This document shows, in pieces, positions 8,124 to 12,773 of a DNA stretch of 12,773 bases (its first letter is position 1; each line of letters opens with the position of its first letter). Source of the DNA: Propionibacteriaceae bacterium UBA6122 (GTDB lineage: Bacteria > Actinomycetota > Actinomycetes > Propionibacteriales > Propionibacteriaceae). The stretch is taken from assembly GCA_002428365.1 (NCBI GenBank), contig DIVW01000048.1:1-12773 (forward strand). Reading direction: 5' to 3'. The notes under the pieces are model-generated. The model saw nothing but the letters and a program-made list of their open reading frames with translations. It was not told the DNA's origin and did no database searches. The translations under genes and the position numbers were made by a program.

Positions 8124-8160
8124 GGCATGCGCACCCCTCAATTCCCCTCTAGTGCATGCC
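8124..8160 (+). promoter_or_regulatory. Inverted repeat GGCATGC-N23-GCATGCC in the leader of the repeat-protein gene
   Basis: Arms at 8124-8130 and 8154-8160 are perfect 7-bp complements, and each contains the self-palindrome GCATGC, 29 bases apart. The right arm ends six bases before the AGGAGG ribosome site at 8166-8171. This could be a paired operator or an mRNA hairpin; no protein or ligand can be named. No clear promoter was found in 7921-8177, although TTGAAT at 8036 and TTGACT at 8107 are isolated -35-like words. Confidence 0.35.
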
Positions 8161-8177
8161 TCTCTAGGAGGACTGCC

Positions 8178-10907
8178 ATGCGACGGCGTCTTGCATTTCT
8201 GGTTTCATTCGCTCTGCTAGTTGGTTTGTGGACGTTCGCACCAGCAGCCGAACAGACCGCGCACGCTGCTGTGCCAGCCAAGCCCAAAACGAGTCCGGCC
8301 TACCCCCTGCGAGGCCAGTTGACCTCAGTGACCGGGAAGATTCCGACGAAGGTCGCCCGACCGGTGGAACTCCAGCAACAAGTGGGCAGCAAATGGAAGC
8401 GACTAGCCACTGGCCGGACGAGCGCAAAGGGTGCCTACACTCTCCGAGCGACGTTCTCAGTTGCCGCAGTGAAGCTCCGCGTGGTCGCCGCTAAGATCAA
8501 GATTGGTAAGAAGACCTACCCCAAGGCGACTTCCAAGGTCACCACCCTCCGCACCGTGTCGGTCACCCCAATGGCCCCAATGATCGGCGAAACCTTCACA
8601 GTGGCCGAGACCTTGGCAAAGAAGGGGATTCGGCCGATCACCCTGGAGCGCAGGGCTGGCAGCAAATGGCTGCGACTAGCGACCACCAACACCAGCAAGA
8701 CCGGCGCCTTCCGGTTCACCACTTCGCTTACCGGCACCGCCGATCTGCGCTTTGTGGCGCCGAAGATCAAGATCAAGTCAAAGAAGTACGCCAAGTTCAC
8801 CTCGCCCGCATTCCGGGTAGCCGTCGCGCCGCAAGCTGGCACCATCGCGATGGCCGACACCGGAGAAACCGGACAGGCCCTTACCGCGACCCTCAAGTTT
8901 GCTCCGGCCCGGGCTGGGCGGGTGGTCGAGCTTCAACAACTCATCGCTGGCAACTGGCAGCGCGTTGCCAGTGGCACCGAATCCGCGAACGGGTCAGCGA
9001 CTCTCGCTGTCACGTCCGACGAGGCCGGTAGCCTCACCTTCCGCGGCCTGGCCACCGGGTTCAAGGGTGCGGCAACCTCCGCTACCGCCACCCGGTCGGT
9101 GACGGTCGTCAGCGGCATCCCAGCCCCGTCCATCGTCTCGACCAACCTGCCCCTCGGCGTCTCCGCTGAGGCCTACTCGACCACTTTGACCGCAGCTGGC
9201 GGCACCGCCCCGTACTCCTGGTCGGCCACCGGCCTGCCCGAGGGCATCACTTTGGACGAGGATTCCGGCGAGCTGTCCGGGACCCCCACCGGTTCCGGCA
9301 CTTTCTCGGTTCAGCTAGTTCTTTCTGACGCCGCCGAGGCGACTGCCACCAAGTCGATCGCGCTGGAGATCAAACCAGCGGTTCGAATCGGGTTCGAGCA
9401 GTTGCCCAGGGCCGTCGCCGGGGAGGACTACGACACCTCGCTGATCGGCGACGGCGGCACCGAGCCTTACACGTGGAGCAGCACTGGTTTGCCCGCCGGA
9501 TTGAGTCTCGCCCCCGACGGACACCTCGCAGGGACGACCACCGAAATCGGCACCCACGAAGTGACCCTCACCATCACCGATGACCACGCGAAGGCGACGA
9601 CGGAGATCGTCACGCTCACGGTGGTCGACCCAGTGGCGATCTCTACCTTGAGCCTGCCCGAGGCCATCGCCGGTGAGGACTACTCCTTCACGCTGGCCGC
9701 AGCGGGCGGCACTAGCCCCTACACCTGGACGGTCACTGGGTTGCCCGCCGGCTTAACGGTGAACGCGACCACCGGAGCTGTTACTGGCACCCCTGAGGCG
9801 GCCACCACGGCATCGGTATCGATCACCGTCACCGATGACCACGCCAAGACCGACACCGCCAGCCTTGAGTTGGCAGTCAAACCGGGGGTGGAACTGACCA
9901 CCCGGTCGCTCCCCGATGGCGTGATCGACGAGTCATACTCGACCAACCTGAGCGCCAGCGACGGCACCGCGCCGTACACCTGGGCAGCAACTGGCCTACC
10001 AGAAGGACTCAGCCTGGATCAGTCCACCGGTCAGATCAGTGGCACCCCCACGGTCGCTGGCGAGAGCGAAGTCGAAGTGGAGGTGACTGACGCGCATGGG
10101 TCAGTCGTGGCAGCGAGCCTGACCATCAATGTCCACGAGGTACTCGCGATCGCGACCGACAGCCTTCCAGATGGCATTGCGGAGGAGAGCTACTCGATGG
10201 CGCTCGAAGCGGTCGGCGGCATTGGGCCTTACACCTGGTCGAGCACCGGGCTACCTGCTGACTTCACCCTGAACAGTGAAACCGGCGAACTGACTGGCAC
10301 CCCCAGCACCTTTGGCGAGAGCGAGGTGGAGTTGACCGTCACCGATAGCGACTCCAGGACGGCCACCAGGACCGTCCAGCTCAGCATTCGCCAAGGGGTC
10401 ACTATCACCACCGCGACGATTCCGTCCGGGCTGGTCGGTGAGGACTACTACGCCGCTATCACCGCCGTTGGCGGGACTGAGCCCTACACCTGGGCGGCCG
10501 ATGGCTTCCCGGAAGGTTTGATGCTCAACACCCTCACCGGCGAAATCACCGGCTCACCCACTGAATCAGGAACGATCGAGCTTCAGGTGATCGTGTTCGA
10601 CGACCATGGCGGTTCGGATTCGGTGTCGCTGAGTTTGGTGGTGTCCAATGTCGTGGACATCACCACCGTCGAATTGGGGCCGGCAACGGTGGATACGAGC
10701 TACACCACCAATCTGACCGCTAGTGGCGGCACGGCGCCTTACACGTGGAGTGCGGTCAACCTGCCCGCCTGGCTCACGATGGAGGCGGACGGCACCCTTT
10801 GGGGCACTCCTACTGAAGCCGGAGAGTTCACCTTCCCGATCACCGTCAATGACAGTGCCGGGCATACCACCATCAAAGCGTTCACGCTGACCGTCGACCC
10901 GGCCTAG
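8178..10907 (+). CDS. Secreted repeat protein with basic N-terminal modules and seven putative-Ig (He_PIG-like) domains
   Basis: A 909-residue exported protein of unknown function. The ATG at 8178 is preferred because AGGAGG lies 6 bases upstream and it opens directly into a signal peptide (MRRRLAFLVSFALLVGLW, likely cut after AEQTAHA, residue 30). Residues 31-313 hold three related modules of about 90 residues, marked by GSKWKRLA (70-77), GSKWLRLA (161-168) and GNWQRVAS (258-265). The first two are very basic: about 21 Lys/Arg against 1 acidic residue, then about 17 against 4. Residues 316-909 are seven acidic repeats of 84-85 residues with the pattern Y-T-L-A-GG-PYTW-GLP-GL-GTP-D, the He_PIG (putative Ig) signature. 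It ends on the last repeat strand (TLTVDPA) with no LPXTG motif, C-terminal helix or recognised wall-binding domain. It could be an adhesin or matrix protein; no catalytic domain is seen. Confidence 0.85.
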   Translation: MRRRLAFLVSFALLVGLWTFAPAAEQTAHAAVPAKPKTSPAYPLRGQLTSVTGKIPTKVARPVELQQQVGSKWKRLATGRTSAKGAYTLRATFSVAAVKLRVVAAKIKIGKKTYPKATSKVTTLRTVSVTPMAPMIGETFTVAETLAKKGIRPITLERRAGSKWLRLATTNTSKTGAFRFTTSLTGTADLRFVAPKIKIKSKKYAKFTSPAFRVAVAPQAGTIAMADTGETGQALTATLKFAPARAGRVVELQQLIAGNWQRVASGTESANGSATLAVTSDEAGSLTFRGLATGFKGAATSATATRSVTVVSGIPAPSIVSTNLPLGVSAEAYSTTLTAAGGTAPYSWSATGLPEGITLDEDSGELSGTPTGSGTFSVQLVLSDAAEATATKSIALEIKPAVRIGFEQLPRAVAGEDYDTSLIGDGGTEPYTWSSTGLPAGLSLAPDGHLAGTTTEIGTHEVTLTITDDHAKATTEIVTLTVVDPVAISTLSLPEAIAGEDYSFTLAAAGGTSPYTWTVTGLPAGLTVNATTGAVTGTPEAATTASVSITVTDDHAKTDTASLELAVKPGVELTTRSLPDGVIDESYSTNLSASDGTAPYTWAATGLPEGLSLDQSTGQISGTPTVAGESEVEVEVTDAHGSVVAASLTINVHEVLAIATDSLPDGIAEESYSMALEAVGGIGPYTWSSTGLPADFTLNSETGELTGTPSTFGESEVELTVTDSDSRTATRTVQLSIRQGVTITTATIPSGLVGEDYYAAITAVGGTEPYTWAADGFPEGLMLNTLTGEITGSPTESGTIELQVIVFDDHGGSDSVSLSLVVSNVVDITTVELGPATVDTSYTTNLTASGGTAPYTWSAVNLPAWLTMEADGTLWGTPTEAGEFTFPITVNDSAGHTTIKAFTLTVDPA
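9120..10904 (+). repeat. Seven tandem coding repeats of about 255 bp (He_PIG modules)
   Basis: The PY[ST]W codons recur near 9210, 9465, 9717, 9971, 10227, 10482 and 10738, a period of 252-256 bases. Units have diverged at DNA level, so old duplications dominate. Units 2 and 3 still share a close stretch around the TDDHAK codons (near 9575-9600 and 9828-9850), which suggests a more recent duplication or conversion between them. Confidence 0.9.
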
Positions 10908-10915
10908 CGCCCGTC

Positions 10916-10957
10916 CGCCGCTAGCCAACTCGCCACGCACGGGGTTGGCTAGCGGCG
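10916..10957. terminator. Long hairpin between convergent genes, overlapping the holA stop codon
   Basis: A perfect 14-bp inverted repeat, CGCCGCTAGCCAAC (10916-10929) with GTTGGCTAGCGGCG (10944-10957) and a 14-base loop, lies 9 bases after the repeat-protein stop and includes the holA stop codon (10949-10951). Neither strand has a T-tract after the stem, so it would be a bidirectional terminator of the tail-less kind reported for high-GC Actinobacteria, or simply an RNA 3'-end stabiliser. Confidence 0.6.
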
Positions 10958-11962
10958 CGACGCGTTGCGGCGCTGCTCGATCACGGCCAGCACTACTTGC
11001 TCCAAGGCGAACCCGGGATCGCTGCCAGCGCCCTTGATCTGCGCGTCAGCTACCGCGACCGCCTGGATGGCCTTGGCTACCGCCGGTGTGGTCCAGTCGC
11101 GGGAGAGCCGGGCCAGGTCTTTCAGCTTCCAGGGTGGGACGCCGATGTTGCGGGCCAGATCGGCCTCGCGCAACCGGGCGTCGCGGCCGTCGAGATACTT
11201 GCCTAGGCTGCGCAGATTGGACGACAAAGCGCTGGTGACCAACACCGGAGCCACCCCAGTCACGATGGCCCAGCGCAACTTGCCTAGGGCCTGCTCGGCC
11301 CGCCCGTTGAGCGCATCGTCGGCGACCGCGAAACTGGTCACCTCGGCCCGGCCAGCGAAGTAGCGGTGGATGGTCGCCTCAGTCAGCACCTGATCGGGTG
11401 AATCATCCAGCAACTGCCGAACGGCCCCGGCTAGCGCGCGGGTATTGGTGCCCACTGCCTGCACCAGCGCCTCGGCCACCGCCGGAGTGGCTTTGCCCCC
11501 CATACGCCTGGTTTCGGCCACCACAAACTGACCTAACTCCCAGGGCTTGATCGACGGGCAGTCAATGACTTCGGGACGCAGCTTCTTCAGCCCGTCCAGC
11601 AGGCCTTTGCCTTTCACTCCCCCACCGTGAACCAGCGCTAACGCGAGATCCTCACCGGGGTCGGCAGCCAAACTAAGCAGTTGCGAATTGAGATCGGCGG
11701 GCAGTTCGGCCAGCCCATTGACCACCGCGATGGTGGCCGTGGAAAACAGGGACGCCCCGGCCGCCTCGGCCAGACCGCCTGCGTCCAGATCGATGGCCTC
11801 CACGCGTACGACCGCGGCCTCGGGGCGCTCGGCCAATGCCTGCTGTAGGAAGTCACCCACGGCTCGCTCAGCCAGCAGCGACTCCGGCCCGGTGACTAGC
11901 AGGACGGCTCCGAAGCGGCTCTGGTTTTGCACACGGCTAAGCATGCCAGTCCGGGCCGACAT
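10949..11962 (-). CDS. holA: DNA polymerase III subunit delta
   Basis: A 337-residue clamp-loader subunit that opens the beta sliding clamp during replication. Visible family features are the N-terminal AVLLVTGPESLLAERAVGDF, an internal LALVHGGGVKGKGLLDGLKK, the WELGQFVVAETRRMGGKATP helix region, and the C-terminal collar segment NIGVPPWKLKDLARLS followed by VADAQIKGAGSDPGFALEQV. Like other delta subunits it lacks a usable Walker A motif. The ATG at 11962 is chosen because a GGGGGGAGCG purine run precedes it; the internal ATG at 11944 has no ribosome site. It converges with the secreted repeat-protein gene. In many Actinobacteria comEA-comEC lies upstream of holA; here the upstream 606 bases are gene-free and then a gene of the opposite strand begins. 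Confidence 0.93.
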   Translation of the reverse strand: MSARTGMLSRVQNQSRFGAVLLVTGPESLLAERAVGDFLQQALAERPEAAVVRVEAIDLDAGGLAEAAGASLFSTATIAVVNGLAELPADLNSQLLSLAADPGEDLALALVHGGGVKGKGLLDGLKKLRPEVIDCPSIKPWELGQFVVAETRRMGGKATPAVAEALVQAVGTNTRALAGAVRQLLDDSPDQVLTEATIHRYFAGRAEVTSFAVADDALNGRAEQALGKLRWAIVTGVAPVLVTSALSSNLRSLGKYLDGRDARLREADLARNIGVPPWKLKDLARLSRDWTTPAVAKAIQAVAVADAQIKGAGSDPGFALEQVVLAVIEQRRNASRR

Positions 11963-11997
11963 CGCTCCCCCCGCTTCTGTTCGCAGAGCCCGCCTGT

Positions 11998-12048
11998 GCT
12001 GAGCCTGTCGAAGGGTCGGAGGCCCTTCGGGGCTTCGACAAGCTCAGC
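11998..12048. repeat. Dispersed hairpin repeat of the CTTCGACAAGCTCAG type
   Basis: GCTGAGCCTGTCGAAG (11998-12013) pairs with CTTCGACAAGCTCAGC (12033-12048) with one mismatch. An inner CGAAGGG/CCCTTCG or GCCC-TTCG-GGGC hairpin can form between the arms. Sequences of this kind are scattered through intergenic regions of many Actinobacteria and are often mistranslated as LSLSKGR or PKGLRPFD peptides. It lies 36 bases upstream of the holA start, inside its likely leader. Confidence 0.8.
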
Positions 12049-12095
12049 CAACTTGGGGCGCTCAGCCAACTCGGGGCGCTCAGCCAACTCGCGGG
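12042..12095. repeat. Three tandem 18-bp repeats
   Basis: The unit GCTCAGCCAACTCGGGGC occurs at 12042-12059 (one change), 12060-12077 and 12078-12095 (last bases differ). The first unit begins inside the right arm of the hairpin repeat, so the array may have grown from the end of that element. It has no spacer structure and is not a CRISPR array. Confidence 0.88.
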
Positions 12096-12112
12096 CGCCC
12101 GGAGGAAACCCG

Positions 12113-12140
12113 AGTATTGAGCGTTTATCGCGGCCTACAA
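12113..12140 (-). promoter_or_regulatory. Candidate holA promoter
   Basis: On the minus strand TTGTAG (12140-12135) and AATACT (12118-12113) are 16 bases apart. Transcription from here would carry the tandem and hairpin repeats in a holA leader of about 145 bases. Matches to consensus are modest and the call is tentative. Confidence 0.3.
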
Positions 12141-12164
12141 ATGCACAGCGAGTGATTCATTTGT
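12137..12164. promoter_or_regulatory. Inverted repeat ACAAATG-N14-CATTTGT, possible operator
   Basis: Arms at 12137-12143 and 12158-12164 are a perfect 7-bp inverted repeat with 21-base centre-to-centre spacing, about two helical turns. It overlaps the -35 word of the candidate holA promoter, the position expected for a repressor site. It is AT-rich against GC-rich surroundings. No regulator can be named. Confidence 0.3.
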
Positions 12165-12422
12165 CCGTAGCCATCGCCCCGGAACCGGCATTCTCTAGTT
12201 CAATATGACTAACACGGCGAATTGAGTTCGGCACCACCCACGCCATTAACACCCCTATTTCACGGCTCGGAGGCTCGCCCACGGATCGGACAGCGGGCCG
12301 ATCGCGGCGCAGCGGCCCACGGGACGCCTAGCCACCCCCACATTCGCCACACAGCGAACCCACAGCAGCCAGGAACCCGGACGGCGCTACCGCACCACAC
12401 GAAAGCGCTAACACCACCGCCT

Positions 12423-12442
12423 TGTCACTCATTCGGGTGACA
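12423..12442. promoter_or_regulatory. Inverted repeat TGTCAC-N8-GTGACA, possible operator
   Basis: A perfect 6-8-6 palindrome about 60 bases upstream of the candidate promoter of the right-edge secreted-protein gene. The same TGTCAC half-site appears near livK (4255-4260, and in reverse at 4296-4301). This may be chance. Confidence 0.3.
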
Positions 12443-12500
12443 TTCTTGCCCCAGGCCGCCCATCCATCGAGATTGAGCGTGGGCAATTGAATACATGGGG

Positions 12501-12528
12501 TAGACAACAGCCGCTGATCCCCTACTGT
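12501..12528 (+). promoter_or_regulatory. Candidate promoter of the right-edge secreted-protein gene
   Basis: TAGACA (12501-12506, five of six matches to TTGACA) and TACTGT (12523-12528, TAnnnT pattern) are 16 bases apart and end 40 bases before the GTG start at 12569. Spacing to the gene is plausible for a leader of about 30-35 bases. Confidence 0.45.
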
Positions 12529-12568
12529 TAATGCGGATCAACGAAGACCACGATCGAAGGCGAGACCC

Positions 12569-12773
12569 GTGCAGAACACCACCCGTACGCCCAGGGCCCT
12601 GTTAGCTGTACTGGTCAGCTTCCTCCTGGTCGTGCTCGGCCTCCCGAGCCCCGCCGCGGCCGCTGACAACGACGGTGAAATCACCGTCGAGAGTTACGTC
12701 ACCAACCACCAAGGCGAAGTGACGACTATCCCCGCCGGGGATTTCTTCAGCCTGACGATCAACCTGCAATGCA
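12569..12773 (+). CDS. Secreted protein of unknown function, N-terminal part only (cut by window edge)
   Basis: An open frame of 68 codons begins at GTG 12569 and runs off the window. AAGG (12557-12560) lies 8 bases upstream. The first 32 residues are a classical signal peptide: a basic start (TTRTPR), a hydrophobic core (LLAVLVSFLLVVLGL) and a likely cleavage in PSPAAAA before DNDGE. The mature start, ITVESYVTNHQGEVTTIPAG followed by DFFSLTINLQC, looks like the first strands of a beta-sandwich module of the sort found in actinobacterial surface proteins, but too little is visible to name a family. It is transcribed away from holA. It may be functionally linked to the secreted repeat protein at 8178-10907 on the other side of holA; that is inference from location only. 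Confidence 0.7.
   Translation, partial: MQNTTRTPRALLAVLVSFLLVVLGLPSPAAAADNDGEITVESYVTNHQGEVTTIPAGDFFSLTINLQC

Larger units (their letters stand above)
11963..12568. other. 606-base gene-free region between holA and a divergent secreted-protein gene
   Basis: It holds a dispersed-type hairpin repeat, three 18-bp tandem repeats, two further inverted repeats and candidate promoters facing both ways, listed separately. From about 12231 to 12420 the plus strand is C/A-rich and T-poor, with no credible gene; a short open frame there starts with TTG, lacks a ribosome site and has Pro/His-rich low-complexity content. No tRNA, known riboswitch or insertion-sequence end was recognised. Confidence 0.7.

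Noticed and set aside
8027..8126. Possible riboswitch or structured leader before the secreted-protein gene
   Set aside because: Short complementary stretches (CCCC/GGGG, TGGG/CCCA, CGGGG/CCCCG) exist, but no known aptamer consensus such as the c-di-GMP or c-di-AMP classes could be matched by eye.
11896..12087. A 63-codon minus-strand frame (AERPELAERPKLAELVEAPK...) upstream of holA
   Set aside because: It is a translation of the tandem and dispersed repeats, a well-known spurious peptide type in Actinobacteria, and it overlaps the holA start.
12042..12095. Possible CRISPR array
   Set aside because: Units are directly contiguous 18-bp copies without spacers, and no cas genes are present.
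12222..12440. A 72-codon plus-strand frame starting at TTG
   Set aside because: No ribosome site, Pro/His/Thr-rich low-complexity content, and no recognisable domain in a C/A-biased intergenic stretch.

Overview
The window is high-GC actinobacterial DNA (roughly 60-65% GC by eye), probably from the Propionibacteriales or a related order. The reasons are the lepA-hemW pair next to rpsT and holA, frequent GTG starts, and a dispersed hairpin repeat of the CTTCGACAAGCTCAG type that is common in actinobacterial intergenic DNA. The order is inferred, not proven.

Left third (1-4321, minus strand): a high-affinity branched-chain amino acid type ABC importer, livK-livH-livM-livG, read right to left. 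LivK is the lipid-anchored binding protein, LivH and LivM are the two permeases, and LivG is an ATPase cut by the window edge after its Walker A motif. A strong intrinsic terminator hairpin sits between livK and livH. The livH/livM and livM/livG junctions are both 4-base ATGA overlaps. LivM carries an N-terminal membrane extension of about 215 residues.

Middle (4322-7920): housekeeping genes. hemW (heme chaperone/radical SAM protein) and lepA (ribosomal elongation factor 4) form a minus-strand operon. Ribosomal protein S20 (rpsT) diverges from them, with a recognisable promoter and an intrinsic terminator.

Right (7921-12773): rpsT and holA (DNA polymerase III delta) are usually close neighbours in Actinobacteria. 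Here they are separated by a plus-strand gene for a secreted 909-residue protein. It has a signal peptide, two very basic beta-rich modules plus a third related neutral one, then seven acidic putative-Ig (He_PIG-like) repeats and no visible cell-wall anchor. It converges on holA, and a long hairpin overlapping the holA stop codon separates them. Upstream of holA is a 606-base gene-free region with the dispersed hairpin repeat, three 18-bp tandem repeats and several inverted repeats. A second secreted-protein gene then starts on the plus strand and runs off the window, where comEC would often be expected.

Most of the window is ordinary. The parts worth a second look are the bipolar-charge repeat protein inserted beside rpsT/holA, the extended LivM, the livK-livH terminator and the repeat cluster upstream of holA. 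I see no CRISPR array, tRNA, rRNA, transposase or clear defence system.
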